Assembly: GCF_022810765.1 (NCBI RefSeq)
Contig: NZ_CP094494.1
Coordinates: 3,100,001 to 3,164,000 of the forward strand
Direction of reading: 5' to 3'
Length of the DNA stretch: 64,000 nt
From: Winogradskyella sp. MH6
GTDB lineage: Bacteria; Bacteroidota; Bacteroidia; Flavobacteriales; Flavobacteriaceae
Made by a program: the position numbers and the translations under genes. Shown here piece by piece: positions 9,599 to 19,802 of the stretch. The notes under the pieces were generated by a model. The model was not told the origin of the DNA, ran no database searches, and saw nothing but the letters and a program-made list of their open reading frames with translations. How positions within the stretch are numbered: position 1 is the first letter of the stretch; each line of letters begins with the position of its first letter.

Positions 9599-11503
9599 AT
9601 GTGCGGAATTAACGGACTTATAGATAAAACTAAGATGAGCGAAGATCAAATGTCTTCGATACTCAATGCTATGAATAATCTCATCATTCATAGAGGACCT
9701 GACGAGGATGGTGTTTTTGCAGAGCAGAATGATAATTGCACAGTGGGTATGGCAATGCGCCGTTTGTCTATTATAGATTTATCATCTGGGAAACAACCTA
9801 TCTTTTCTGATGACAAGCAGATTGTCATTGTCTTTAATGGCGAAATCTATAATTACAGAGCTATTAAATCTAGATTAGTGTCTGAAGGTGTAACCTTCAA
9901 CACTACAAGTGATACTGAAGTTATCTTAAAAGCTTACGAAAAATATGGTGTTGAGTCATTTCAATGGTTAGATGGCATGTATGGTTTCAGTTTATATGAT
10001 AAAAAGATAAACAAGCTTTTTATTGCTAGAGATTTCTTTGGTGAAAAACCATTATACTACACTCAAAATGACAATCAGTTTTTATGGGCGTCAGAATTAA
10101 AGTCTATTATAAAAACTATTGATTATAAGCCAAATATCTCAAAGAAAGGATTGAATCTTTATTTTAGACTCACCTACATTCCTGCTCCACATACAATTTA
10201 TGAAGGCATTCACAAGTTAGAGGCCAATCACTATTTAGAATATGATTTTGAATCATTTCAATATAGTATCCATAAAATCAATCACGAGCCAGCACCAAAA
10301 ACAGCAGATATCTCTTTTGAAGATGCTAAAGCGAAAACAAAAGAACTGGTTTACAACAGTGTAGATAGCAGATCTATTGCAGATGTTGGCTTAGGTACAT
10401 TTTTATCTGGAGGTGTAGATTCATCTATCGTGTCGCTTTGTTTATCGCAAGCAACAGACAAAAAGATTGATACCTTTTCAATAGGTTTTAAAAAAGCATC
10501 TTATGATGAAACCGATAAATCTCGTGTGGTTGCTAAAATGTTAGACAGTAATCATCATGAATTTATTATAGATGAAGATGATTTAAAGCACAATATCCAT
10601 GAGATACTGGTGAATTTTGATGAGCCTTTCTCAGATACAGCAGCCTTACCAACTCACCTACTTTCAGAAAAAACCAGAGAGCACGTTACTGTTGCTTTAA
10701 CTGGTGATGGTGGTGACGAAGTTTTTGGAGGTTACAACAAGTATTACATTGGCAAGATGAACAAAAGGTACACCAGTGTGGTACCAAAAACGCTTCATAA
10801 AACTATTGCCAAACTAAGTAATAAGTACTTAATCAATAAAGATGATACACGTGGTAAGAGATTTCAAATTAATAAGTTATTAAACGCTATCAATTACGAA
10901 GGTGATTTTTATTGGGATATCATTTCATTAGCTAATACTAGTAAATTGCTTTCTGAAATAATGCAAGATGATTATTACGATAGTGATTTATTTCAAGAGT
11001 ATAAAGAAGTTTTAGGTAAACAAAAAATTGAATCTCTTACAGACTTTAGGCTTGTAGACAAAATTTTAAGTCTTGAAGGAGGTATGTTAGCAAAAGTAGA
11101 CAGAACCAGTATGCTAACCTCTTTAGAATGTAGAGCACCATTTTTAAACAAATCTATTTGGGAATTTACCAATACATTACCAGAGAGTTATCTCATGAAG
11201 GGTTGGAATAAAAAGTACATTCTAAAAGAAGCTTTTAGAGATCAATTTCCGCAAGACTTTTTAGAAAAAGGCAAAAGCGGGTTTGGCTCACCTACTGGAG
11301 ATTGGCTAAGACAAAGTCTGCGAAAAGAATTAGAAAGTTATATAGAACCAGAAATGCTGAAAAAACAAGGCATTTTTAAAGTAGACATTATAACCAAATT
11401 GGTTCAAGATCACCTTGACAGCAAGAAAGATAGTACGTTTAGGGTATGGTCTTACTACTGCTTTCAAAAATGGTATAAATTTAATTTTCTAAATGAAAAC
11501 TAA
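9599..11503 (+). CDS. asnB: Asparagine synthase (glutamine-hydrolysing), class II amidotransferase
   Basis: 634 residues. It starts MCGINGL, so Cys2 becomes the N-terminal nucleophile of the glutaminase domain (about 1-210). The synthetase domain carries the PP-loop FLSGGVDSS near residue 270 and LTGDGGDEVFGGYNKY. Length is standard. In polysaccharide loci AsnB homologues (such as WbpS-like proteins) amidate uronic acid residues; free asparagine synthesis is the alternative. Position between glycosyltransferases favours the sugar role. It overlaps the next gene by 11 bp. Confidence 0.9.
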   Translation: MCGINGLIDKTKMSEDQMSSILNAMNNLIIHRGPDEDGVFAEQNDNCTVGMAMRRLSIIDLSSGKQPIFSDDKQIVIVFNGEIYNYRAIKSRLVSEGVTFNTTSDTEVILKAYEKYGVESFQWLDGMYGFSLYDKKINKLFIARDFFGEKPLYYTQNDNQFLWASELKSIIKTIDYKPNISKKGLNLYFRLTYIPAPHTIYEGIHKLEANHYLEYDFESFQYSIHKINHEPAPKTADISFEDAKAKTKELVYNSVDSRSIADVGLGTFLSGGVDSSIVSLCLSQATDKKIDTFSIGFKKASYDETDKSRVVAKMLDSNHHEFIIDEDDLKHNIHEILVNFDEPFSDTAALPTHLLSEKTREHVTVALTGDGGDEVFGGYNKYYIGKMNKRYTSVVPKTLHKTIAKLSNKYLINKDDTRGKRFQINKLLNAINYEGDFYWDIISLANTSKLLSEIMQDDYYDSDLFQEYKEVLGKQKIESLTDFRLVDKILSLEGGMLAKVDRTSMLTSLECRAPFLNKSIWEFTNTLPESYLMKGWNKKYILKEAFRDQFPQDFLEKGKSGFGSPTGDWLRQSLRKELESYIEPEMLKKQGIFKVDIITKLVQDHLDSKKDSTFRVWSYYCFQKWYKFNFLNEN

Positions 11504-12641
11504 AACAATGGAAAAAAAGAGAATACTAATCATAGCATCATTTGCTGGTTCTTTAATTCGGTTTAGAGGTGATTTTATTAAAAGCTTAGTAGCGAATGGT
11601 TTTGAGGTTTTTACAGCTTCACCTAGTTATACCGAAGAGGATATAAAGTTAATAAAAGAGCGTGGTGCTCACCCTATAGAATTTAACCTTCATCGCATAG
11701 GTTTAAACCCCTTTAAAGATTTTAAATCTATATTAGAGTTAAAATCCATCATGAAGGAAAACAAAATTGATTTGGTTTTTCCATACACGGTAAAACCTGT
11801 TATTTATGGCTCTATAGCAGCTAACATGATCAAGGTTCCTGTAATTTCATTAATTACGGGATTGGGATTTGCCTTTTCAGGTTTCACCCGTAAAGCCAGA
11901 ATTTTACAGCGTTTCAACGAAACTTTATATAAACTATCAATTAGAAAAAATAAGTGTATTGTTTTTCAAAATAAGGATGACTATCAACTTTTTTTAGACA
12001 GAAAAGTGATTTCAAAAAAACAACCGGTGGCGTTTGTTAGTGGTTCTGGTGTTAACTTAAATGAATTCACATTTCAAGAAAAAAATCCGACTGATAAAGT
12101 TAGTTTTTTACTCATAGCCAGATTAATCAAAGAAAAAGGTATTGCCCTTTACATGGATGCTGCGAGAACATTAAAACCAAAATACCCTAATGCAGAATTT
12201 CATGTTATTGGCGCCTTACAAGCTTCACCTACTGCTATAAGTGCAGATGAATTGCATGAATTGCATGAAAAAAACATTATTGTATTTCATGGTAGAAAAA
12301 TGAATGTAGATGAATATCTACACAAAAGCGATGTATTTGTATTACCTAGCTATTATAGAGAAGGCATACCAAGAACAACATTAGAAGCCCTCGCTTGTGG
12401 AAACCCAATTATTACTACAGATTCTGTAGGTTGTAGAGAGTCTGTAAAAGAAGGTGTAAACGGAAAGTTAATAGAGCCTCAAAATTTAGAAGCATTAATT
12501 GATGCTATGGAATTCTTTATTACTAATCCTGATAAAATAAAGGAAATGGGAATAAACAGCCGTAAATATGCTGAAGAACGTTTTGATGTAAAAATCATTA
12601 ACAACGATTTAATTGAACTTATCAATAAATCATTAAAATAA
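11493..12641 (+). CDS. Glycosyltransferase family 4, PglA-like
   Basis: 382 residues. The N-terminal pattern (ILIIASFAGSLIRFRGDFI, VFPYTVKPVIYGSIAA, GLGFAFSG) resembles PglA/WbnK-type GT4 enzymes that add the second sugar to an undecaprenyl-diphosphate-linked amino sugar. The donor domain has LLIARLIKEKGI and SYYREGIPRTTLEALACGNPIIT. The start is the ATG at 11493, overlapping the asnB stop; a second in-frame ATG at 11508 is possible. The PglC-like gene follows 68 bp downstream, which supports the assignment. Confidence 0.8.
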   Translation: MKTKTMEKKRILIIASFAGSLIRFRGDFIKSLVANGFEVFTASPSYTEEDIKLIKERGAHPIEFNLHRIGLNPFKDFKSILELKSIMKENKIDLVFPYTVKPVIYGSIAANMIKVPVISLITGLGFAFSGFTRKARILQRFNETLYKLSIRKNKCIVFQNKDDYQLFLDRKVISKKQPVAFVSGSGVNLNEFTFQEKNPTDKVSFLLIARLIKEKGIALYMDAARTLKPKYPNAEFHVIGALQASPTAISADELHELHEKNIIVFHGRKMNVDEYLHKSDVFVLPSYYREGIPRTTLEALACGNPIITTDSVGCRESVKEGVNGKLIEPQNLEALIDAMEFFITNPDKIKEMGINSRKYAEERFDVKIINNDLIELINKSLK

Positions 12642-12709
12642 AAGCTGTTAATTTATTTTAAATTTATAGATCAGGATAACGCAAATAACCAACAAATAAT
12701 CAACCTATT

Positions 12710-13327
12710 ATGTATAAGTTATTTTTCAAAAGACTAATCGATTTTATGATTGCTTTGATAGGACTTTTAATTCTTTCTCCAATCATAATTACAATTATAA
12801 TTTTATTAGCCATAGCCAACAATGGTAAACCGTTTTTCTATCAAAAGAGAACAGGGAAGCACGGAAAAATCTTCACTATCGTGAAACTAAAAACAATGAA
12901 CGACAAAAAAGATGCAGAGGGTAATCTTTTACCAGATCATATAAGAATTACTAAAGTCGGTGATATATGCAGACGCTACTCTTTAGATGAAATTCCACAG
13001 TTATTTAATATGCTGAAAGGAGATATGAGTTTAATTGGCCCTCGTCCTCTTCTTCCAAAATATCTACCACGTTACACTAAAGAACAGTTTAGACGCCATA
13101 ATGTTACGCCAGGAATAACAGGATGGGCACAAGTTAACGGTAGAAATGCCATAAGCTGGGAAGAAAAGTTTAAGTTAGACACATATTATGTAGATAATCA
13201 ATCGTTTATTTTAGATTGTAAAATCTTCTTTAAGACTATACAAAATGTGATTGGTAAAAAGGATATAAATTCTTCTACTAATCAACCTATGCCTGAGTTT
13301 ATGGGTACCGAAGGTAAAGTTGATTAG
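12710..13327 (+). CDS. Initiating phosphoglycosyltransferase, PglC-like sugar transferase
   Basis: 205 residues, the small monotopic bacterial sugar transferase type. An N-terminal re-entrant hydrophobic helix (about 12-34) is followed by FFYQKRTGKHGKIFTIVKLK, the catalytic DE pair within SLDEIPQLFNMLKGDMSLIG, and GPRPLLPKYLPRYT. This family moves a sugar-1-phosphate from a UDP-sugar to undecaprenyl phosphate at the inner membrane, the first committed step of chain assembly. Likely substrate, from the neighbouring PglE/PglF-like genes, is a UDP-amino-dideoxy sugar. Confidence 0.88.
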   Translation: MYKLFFKRLIDFMIALIGLLILSPIIITIIILLAIANNGKPFFYQKRTGKHGKIFTIVKLKTMNDKKDAEGNLLPDHIRITKVGDICRRYSLDEIPQLFNMLKGDMSLIGPRPLLPKYLPRYTKEQFRRHNVTPGITGWAQVNGRNAISWEEKFKLDTYYVDNQSFILDCKIFFKTIQNVIGKKDINSSTNQPMPEFMGTEGKVD

Positions 13328-13555
13328 CTTATCCTATTTGTTATATGTCAATACACTTAGATTTTATCTTAAATCTTTAGTATTTAAAGTATTGAGTCTT
13401 CAATTTAACAACGTAAATATTTACCTTTTATCGTCTTTATTTGGGATAAGCAACAATATTAATGCATCTTTAAATCGATTTTAGATCGTGTCCCAAATCC
13501 CTCTAAGACATGAAATTGATAGAGTAATGATTAATTACTTAAACAATTTTTACTT
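13328..13555. other. Intergenic gap inside the polysaccharide cluster
   Basis: 228 bp with no gene. An 8 bp inverted pair, GCTTATCC (about 13328) and GGATAAGC (about 13445), is too far apart and too short to call a terminator. The gap may contain an internal promoter for the aminotransferase gene, but I see no clean consensus. Confidence 0.4.
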
Positions 13556-14683
13556 ATGAAACCGAAAATATGGTTGTCTTCACCTCATATGAGTGGAGCA
13601 GAACAGACTTACATAAAGGAAGCTTTTGATACCAATTGGGTCGCTCCATTAGGACCTAATGTTAATGGATTTGAAAAAGACTTAGAATCTTATCTAAAAG
13701 AAGATAGACACGTAGCAGCATTAGCATCTGGTACTTCTGCCCTTCACTTAAGTTTAATATTACTCGGAGTTACAACCGGAGATGAGGTTATCTGTCAGAG
13801 TAAAACATTTTCAGCTTCGGCTAACCCTATTATTTACCAGGGAGCTACACCTATTTTTGTTGATAGTGAAGCTGATACTTGGAATATTTGCCCTATTCAA
13901 TTAGAAACAGCAATTAAGGATAGAATATCTAAAGGCAAGAGGCCTAAAGCGATTATTGCTGTACATTTATATGGAATGCCATATAAAGTAGACGAAATCC
14001 ATAAAATTGCTGAAAAATACGAAATCCCAGTTGTTGAAGATAGCGCTGAATCTCTAGGAAGCCATTATAAAGGTCAGAATTGTGGTACTTTTGGCGATTT
14101 GTCCATTCTTTCTTTTAATGGAAATAAGATAATTACCACTTCTGGAGGTGGAGCATTAGTTGCAAGAACTGAAGATCACAAAAAACAAGCTGTCTTCTTA
14201 GCTACTCAAGCTAGAGACAATGCACCTCATTACCAGCATACTCATATTGGTTACAATTACAGAATGTCTAATATTGTTGCAGGTATAGGCAGGGGACAAA
14301 TGACAATTTTAGATAGTCATGTTGAAAAGCGTCGTTCTAACCATGAGCTGTATTTCAATACTTTTAAGGACAACAATCAAATAACCTTTTTACAAGAACC
14401 TGAAGGTCATTTTTCTAATCGTTGGTTATCTTGTATTCTTTTAGATTCTTTTGAGACAAGAGAAGGATTAAGATTGGCTTTAGAGAAAGAAAACATAGAA
14501 TCTAGACCTTTATGGAAACCTATGCACCAGCAACCCGTTTTTAAAGATGCGCCAAGCTATCTAAATGGTGTTTCAGATGAACTGTTTAATAGAGGGTTAT
14601 GTTTACCTAGTGGATCAAACCTAAGCAAAGAAGAATTAGATAGAGTAATTTCAGCTATAAATATGTATTTTGCAGTATGTTAG
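13556..14683 (+). CDS. DegT/DnrJ/EryC1/StrS aminotransferase, PglE-like
   Basis: 375 residues. A PLP-dependent sugar aminotransferase: substrate loop LASGTSALHLSL (about 56-67), PLP-contacting EDSAESLGSHY (about 161-171) and the Schiff-base lysine K191 in SFNGNKIITTSGGGALV. The expected product, in tandem with the downstream dehydratase, is a UDP-4-amino-4,6-dideoxy-HexNAc from the 4-keto intermediate. The stop overlaps the next start by 7 bp (14677-14683), so the two are likely coupled. Confidence 0.88.
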   Translation: MKPKIWLSSPHMSGAEQTYIKEAFDTNWVAPLGPNVNGFEKDLESYLKEDRHVAALASGTSALHLSLILLGVTTGDEVICQSKTFSASANPIIYQGATPIFVDSEADTWNICPIQLETAIKDRISKGKRPKAIIAVHLYGMPYKVDEIHKIAEKYEIPVVEDSAESLGSHYKGQNCGTFGDLSILSFNGNKIITTSGGGALVARTEDHKKQAVFLATQARDNAPHYQHTHIGYNYRMSNIVAGIGRGQMTILDSHVEKRRSNHELYFNTFKDNNQITFLQEPEGHFSNRWLSCILLDSFETREGLRLALEKENIESRPLWKPMHQQPVFKDAPSYLNGVSDELFNRGLCLPSGSNLSKEELDRVISAINMYFAVC

Positions 14684-16572
14684 AAAAATTTCTAAATAAA
14701 ATATCTCAGAGATATGCCTCTAAATGGCTGGTACTGCTATTTGATACAATGGTTGTAGCTGCAACTTTTTTCTTAGCATATTTAATCAGATACAACTTTG
14801 CTCTAGATTTTGATTTTTCTACACTTCTAAAACAAGTACCATACGTAATGATTGTGGCTGCTATAAGCCTAATTGCTGTAGGAACTTATAAAGGAGTTGT
14901 ACGATTTACAGGTTTTAAAGACATACTCAACGTTGTCATTGGAGCAAATATCTTAGCAACAATACTAATTTGCTGTACCTTTTTAAGCAGAAAACTGATA
15001 AGCGACAATGAAATTTTTAATATTTCTGGATCAATTATATATATTCATTTACTATTGAATATTCTCTTCTTAATTGGAGCTAAGTTATTTATCAAATCTT
15101 TATACAATCAAATTACACAAGACGTTCATAAAACTGCTAACGTTCTTATTTTTGGAGCTGGTAATTCAGGGATGTTAACTTATGACGCTATTCAAAATGA
15201 CACAAAAAATGGCTTCGAAGTTGTTGGATTTATAGATGATGACGAAAGGAAAATAGATAAGAAAATAAACTTAGTTACCGTTTATGGCCTTTCTGACATA
15301 GATGAAGAATTCATCAAAAAGAATGATGTTGAAGATGTTATTATCTCAATCCAGAATATTGACCCTACAAGATTACTTCAAATAACAGGTAGTTTATTCA
15401 ACCTTGGTCTTAAAGTCAAAATTGTTCCTCCTGTTCAAAGTTGGATAGATGGAGATTTAAGTGTTGGTCAAATAAAAGAGGTTAAAATTGAAGATTTATT
15501 AGGAAGAGATCCTATAAACATCAAAAACCCTGACTTAATAGACCTGTATGACAACAAAGTAATACTTATTACAGGTGCCGCAGGCTCTATAGGCAGTGAA
15601 ATTTGTAGAAAAGTTAGTCTTTATAACTATAAAAAACTCATACTTATAGATAATGCAGAGTCTGCTTTATACGATATTCAACAAGAGTTTAGACAACAAG
15701 GTTTAGATAATATTGAAGCTATTGTTGCAGATGTAAGAAACAAGACTAGAATAGATCAAATATTTAATCAATATAAGCCAAAAATTGTTTTCCATGCTGC
15801 AGCATACAAACATGTCCCACTAATGGAAAACAATCCATTTGAAGCTGTTAGTGTAAACATTGGAGGTACTAAAAATGTAGTTGATATTGCAGTAAAACAT
15901 AGTATAGATAAGTTTGTTTTAATTTCTACCGATAAAGCCGTTAACCCAACCAATGTAATGGGTGCAACTAAGCGTATTGCTGAGTTATACGTTTCTTGTC
16001 TTAAAGGAAAAGGACATACTAAGTTTATAACAACTCGTTTTGGAAACGTATTAGGTTCTAATGGTTCTGTTATTCCACTTTTTAAGAAACAGATTGAAAA
16101 AGGCGGTCCTTTAACAGTAACCCACAAGGAAATAACACGTTATTTTATGACGATTCCTGAAGCATGTCAACTCGTATTAGAAGCAGCAGCCATGGGTAAT
16201 GGCGGTGAGATATTTGTGTTTGACATGGGAGAACCTATAAAGATTTTTAACCTTGCCAAAAACATGATAATATTATCTGGTTTACGTTATCCTGAAGATA
16301 TAGATATAAAAATTACTGGTTTACGACCTGGGGAGAAAATTTATGAAGAATTATTAGCTGATGGTGAAAACACAAAAAAAACCTATCACGAAAAAATAAT
16401 GATTGCAAAAACCAGATATGTTGACACTATAACAGTTGAAAAACAAATCAATAAATTGACAAGTATTAACTCCCTAACACAACCGTTAGAAATTGTATCG
16501 TATATTAAAGCATTAATCCCAGAATATATATCTAATAACTCCACATATGAAGTTTTAGATTCAAAGAAATAA
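14677..16572 (+). CDS. UDP-HexNAc 4,6-dehydratase, membrane-anchored PglF/WbpM-like
   Basis: 631 residues. Four N-terminal membrane helices (about 15-150), a first Rossmann domain (VLIFGAGNSGM near 157), then the catalytic extended SDR domain with GAAGSIGSE near 299 and STDKAVNPTNVMGATKR as the active-site region. The family is the CapD/WbpM/PglF long form that converts UDP-GlcNAc to UDP-4-keto-6-deoxy-GlcNAc. With the aminotransferase and phosphoglycosyltransferase just upstream, it forms a bacillosamine-type starter pathway. A PglD-type N-acetyltransferase is not obvious; the acetyltransferase at 5735 belongs to a different branch. Confidence 0.88.
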   Translation: MLEKFLNKISQRYASKWLVLLFDTMVVAATFFLAYLIRYNFALDFDFSTLLKQVPYVMIVAAISLIAVGTYKGVVRFTGFKDILNVVIGANILATILICCTFLSRKLISDNEIFNISGSIIYIHLLLNILFLIGAKLFIKSLYNQITQDVHKTANVLIFGAGNSGMLTYDAIQNDTKNGFEVVGFIDDDERKIDKKINLVTVYGLSDIDEEFIKKNDVEDVIISIQNIDPTRLLQITGSLFNLGLKVKIVPPVQSWIDGDLSVGQIKEVKIEDLLGRDPINIKNPDLIDLYDNKVILITGAAGSIGSEICRKVSLYNYKKLILIDNAESALYDIQQEFRQQGLDNIEAIVADVRNKTRIDQIFNQYKPKIVFHAAAYKHVPLMENNPFEAVSVNIGGTKNVVDIAVKHSIDKFVLISTDKAVNPTNVMGATKRIAELYVSCLKGKGHTKFITTRFGNVLGSNGSVIPLFKKQIEKGGPLTVTHKEITRYFMTIPEACQLVLEAAAMGNGGEIFVFDMGEPIKIFNLAKNMIILSGLRYPEDIDIKITGLRPGEKIYEELLADGENTKKTYHEKIMIAKTRYVDTITVEKQINKLTSINSLTQPLEIVSYIKALIPEYISNNSTYEVLDSKK

Positions 16573-16615
16573 TCAAATCAAGCAATACAAAAAAATTACT
16601 CCTAAAAACAAAAAC

Positions 16616-17395
16616 ATGAAAACACGCAACTTTGTACTTCAATTAATAGCTATTTTAGTTTTTACTTCTTGTGGATCCAGAAAAGATATTGTTTATTTTC
16701 AAGATGAGCCTATTGAAGATGGTGTTTTAGTTTCAGAACCCAAACCAATAATATATAAACCAGATGATATCCTAACTATTAATGTATCTGCATTAGATCC
16801 AGACACAGTAAAACCATTTAACCTTATGGTTGTATCTAATAACGATACAAATTTATTAAATGCTGGAGGACAACAACAATTTCAATCTTATCTAATAGAC
16901 TATGATGGAAATATTGATTTCCCTGTACTTGGTAAGTTAAAAGTTGCTGGTTTAAATCGTACAGAATTAACAGCAATGTTAGTTGAAAAAATAAGTGAAT
17001 ATGCTAATAATCCAATTGTTAATGTCAGACTGTCTAACTTTACAATTACTATTTTAGGTGAAGTTAGGAATCCAGGTACATTCACTATAAAAGATGAAAG
17101 AATTACTGTTTTAGAGGCCTTAGGACTTGCAGATGATCTCACTATATTTGGAAAGCGCAAAAATGTTTTACTTATCAGAGAGGTAGATGGTAAAAAGAAA
17201 TTTGCTAAAATAGATTTGACCTCTGTTAATGCCGTAAACTCACCTGTTTATTATCTTCAACAGAATGATGTAATCTATGTTGAACCAAATAATGCAAAAA
17301 TTAGAGCCTCATCATACAACCAAAACAATAGTGTTTTGATATCTGCCATAGGCACACTTACAACTATTATTGCTGTATTCTTGGTAAGAAATTAA
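16616..17395 (+). CDS. Outer-membrane polysaccharide export lipoprotein, Wza-like
   Basis: 259 residues. Signal peptide with lipobox FTSC giving lipidated Cys19. Poly_export domain follows (IYKPDDILTINVSALDPD, YLIDYDGNIDFPVLGKLKVAG), then a SLBB segment (ITILGEVRNPGTFTI). A C-terminal hydrophobic helix (about 240-258, ending FLVRN) is typical of short Bacteroidetes OPX proteins. It would form the outer-membrane exit port and work with the tyrosine kinase encoded 17 bp downstream. Confidence 0.9.
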   Translation: MKTRNFVLQLIAILVFTSCGSRKDIVYFQDEPIEDGVLVSEPKPIIYKPDDILTINVSALDPDTVKPFNLMVVSNNDTNLLNAGGQQQFQSYLIDYDGNIDFPVLGKLKVAGLNRTELTAMLVEKISEYANNPIVNVRLSNFTITILGEVRNPGTFTIKDERITVLEALGLADDLTIFGKRKNVLLIREVDGKKKFAKIDLTSVNAVNSPVYYLQQNDVIYVEPNNAKIRASSYNQNNSVLISAIGTLTTIIAVFLVRN

Positions 17396-17412
17396 GAAGG
17401 TAATTACAATTT

Positions 17413-19773
17413 ATGAAATCCAAAACACCCACTGTAGACTTAAAACAAACATTAGAATTATTCCTTTCATATTGGAAATGGATTCTTCTATGTGTAATTA
17501 TAGCCATAATGCTCGGTTTTACGCATCTTCGTTATGCTGATTATGAATACAAAGCAAATGCAACCATAAAAATTAGAGACGAAGAGCAATCTCAAAAATT
17601 ACCAAGTTTAGATGATGTTAAGGCGAATGGTTTGTTTTCGGGTGGTGCAGATAAAATTAAAGATGAGATTAGAGTTATTAGATCTAGAGAAATTGCTGAA
17701 AATATAGTTAAAAATTTAGATCTTAATATTAGATACTATGCTGACGGAAAAATAAAAGAAAAAGAATTTTACAAAGATTCTCCTATTAAGATAAATTTCT
17801 ATGAAAGTGATTCTATTATTGATAAAATAGGCAGAGTCTTATTCATAAAAATAAAATCACCAACTCAATATCTGCTTTTCAACGAAAAAGAGCAGTCTCT
17901 ATTTGATGACAGAGAGGATGCTGATGGGAAACTATATGATTTTGGAGAGAAAGTTAACACGCCTTACGGAGGCTTTTATATAGTCCCTAATGATGGTAAA
18001 TATGCCCCAAAACCGGGAACAAACATAAAAATCGCTATTATTCCTGTAAGAAAGTTAATTAATGCATATTCTAAAAACGTAACTATATCCACTGAAAAAG
18101 GTTCTAGTGTCATAGGTTTAGAACTTAAAGAAACTGTAGCACAACGAGCCATTGATTATTTAGACGAGCTCATCAAAGAATACAATAATGATGTGCTTAA
18201 AGATAAAGAGGAAGTTGTAAAAGTAACATCCGATTTTATAACAAATAGACTTCAAAAGGTATCTAAAGAATTAGAAGAGGTTGATTATACTGCTGAGGAA
18301 CTTCAAAAGCGAAATAATCTTACCGCTTTAGGAGCTCAAGCTGACCTTAACCTACAAGCTAACAAACAGTTAGAACAACAAATAGCAAGTACTGCTACAA
18401 ATATTCAGCTTATTTCTTTCTTACAGGAAGAAATTCAGGCTGAAGGCAGAAGTAGTGACATGCTTCCTGCCGACGTAGGTATTGGAGATGCTTCAACAGC
18501 ACAAATGATTGCCAGCCATAATGAATTAGTTGCTGAGAGAAATCGAATACTAAAAAATTCTAGTTCAAAAAACCCTGTAGTTATTAATCTTAACGATCAA
18601 ATCAACGCACTTAAATCTAATTTAGAACGTTCGTTAAGCAATATGAAACAAACTTCTGAATTAACATTAAATAACTTAAACAAGGAAAATTCAAGAATTA
18701 GAGGTCAACTTTATGCCGCACCTACAAAAGCAAGACAGTTTAGAGATATCAAAAGACAACAAGATATCAAGGAATCTTTATACTTATATCTTTTAGAAAA
18801 GCGTGAGGAATCAGCTATTAGACTTGGTATGTATACTCCAAATGCTAAAATTATAGAGAATGCATACTCCTCTTTCATGCCTATTGCTCCTAAACCTGCT
18901 ATTATTTATCTAGCTTCTTTAATTTTAGGTTTAATGATTCCTATTGGAATTATTTATCTGATAAATCTTTTGGACTCTAAGATTTATAACAAGAATGATC
19001 TAGTTAATATGCTAGACATACCTTATTTAGGTGATATTCCTAAAACATCTAAAAAACAAAAGCTAATAAAGCGTGTTGATTATTCTCCTAAAGCTGAAGC
19101 ATTTAGAATAGTAAGATCTAACATTGATTTTATTCTTAGAAATCAAAAAGATCAACAAAAGAGAATATTTATTACATCTACTAAAGCCCAAGAAGGGAAA
19201 TCACATACTAGTACTAACCTAGCAAGCTCAATATCATTTTCAGAAAAATCGGTCTTATTAATCGAAATGGACATACGTGTTCCTAAAATTTTAGATTATT
19301 TAGGAATTAAAGAAAAACCAAAAAAAGGCTTATCAGATTACTTAGCTGATAGCTCTATTAAACCTCAGGATATTGTTGTAAAACATCCAGAGAACGAATT
19401 TTTATATATAATTCCTTCGGGTACCATCCCTCCTAACCCTTCAGAATTATTAATGAGTCCAAGGGTAACTGAGCTTTTTAAATATTTTGAAAAGAAATAT
19501 GATTATATAGTGGCTGACACATCTGCTGTTGGATTAGTAAGCGATACTCTACTTATTTCAGAACTTGCAGACTTATTCATTTATGTTGTTAGCGCTGATA
19601 ACGTAGATAAAAGAAGGCTTGTTAATATAGCTCAACCATTATTTGAAGACAAACGCCTTCCAAATATGACAATGCTATTAAATGGTATCAAACCAGGCAA
19701 AAAGGGATATGGTTACGGGTATGGTTATGGTAACAATCCAAACAAGAAGAAAAAGTGGTATAGCTTTTCTTAA
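17413..19773 (+). CDS. Polysaccharide copolymerase / BY-type tyrosine autokinase, Wzc-like
   Basis: 786 residues. Wzz domain flanked by membrane helices (about 20-42 and 497-520), with a long coiled-coil periplasmic region between. The cytoplasmic BY-kinase domain begins near 560: Walker A TSTKAQEGKSHTS (about 587-599), Walker A' region LLIEMDIRVP, Walker B IVADTS. A C-terminal tyrosine cluster, GYGYGYGYG plus WYSFS, is the usual autophosphorylation tail. It controls chain length and export together with the Wza-like lipoprotein. The Walker A lacks the common PG before EGK and A' has Glu for the usual first Asp, so kinase activity is likely but not certain. Confidence 0.9.
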   Translation: MKSKTPTVDLKQTLELFLSYWKWILLCVIIAIMLGFTHLRYADYEYKANATIKIRDEEQSQKLPSLDDVKANGLFSGGADKIKDEIRVIRSREIAENIVKNLDLNIRYYADGKIKEKEFYKDSPIKINFYESDSIIDKIGRVLFIKIKSPTQYLLFNEKEQSLFDDREDADGKLYDFGEKVNTPYGGFYIVPNDGKYAPKPGTNIKIAIIPVRKLINAYSKNVTISTEKGSSVIGLELKETVAQRAIDYLDELIKEYNNDVLKDKEEVVKVTSDFITNRLQKVSKELEEVDYTAEELQKRNNLTALGAQADLNLQANKQLEQQIASTATNIQLISFLQEEIQAEGRSSDMLPADVGIGDASTAQMIASHNELVAERNRILKNSSSKNPVVINLNDQINALKSNLERSLSNMKQTSELTLNNLNKENSRIRGQLYAAPTKARQFRDIKRQQDIKESLYLYLLEKREESAIRLGMYTPNAKIIENAYSSFMPIAPKPAIIYLASLILGLMIPIGIIYLINLLDSKIYNKNDLVNMLDIPYLGDIPKTSKKQKLIKRVDYSPKAEAFRIVRSNIDFILRNQKDQQKRIFITSTKAQEGKSHTSTNLASSISFSEKSVLLIEMDIRVPKILDYLGIKEKPKKGLSDYLADSSIKPQDIVVKHPENEFLYIIPSGTIPPNPSELLMSPRVTELFKYFEKKYDYIVADTSAVGLVSDTLLISELADLFIYVVSADNVDKRRLVNIAQPLFEDKRLPNMTMLLNGIKPGKKGYGYGYGYGNNPNKKKKWYSFS

Positions 19774-19802
19774 AAAATATATTTCGAAAAAATTTAATAT
19801 TT

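Noticed and set aside
13328..13451. Inverted pair GCTTATCC/GGATAAGC as a terminator or operator
   Set aside because: Only 8 bp with over 100 bp between arms; expected by chance in this length of DNA.
15768..16127. Minus-strand open frame inside the dehydratase gene
   Set aside because: Antisense shadow of a well-supported gene; no motif, no promoter.
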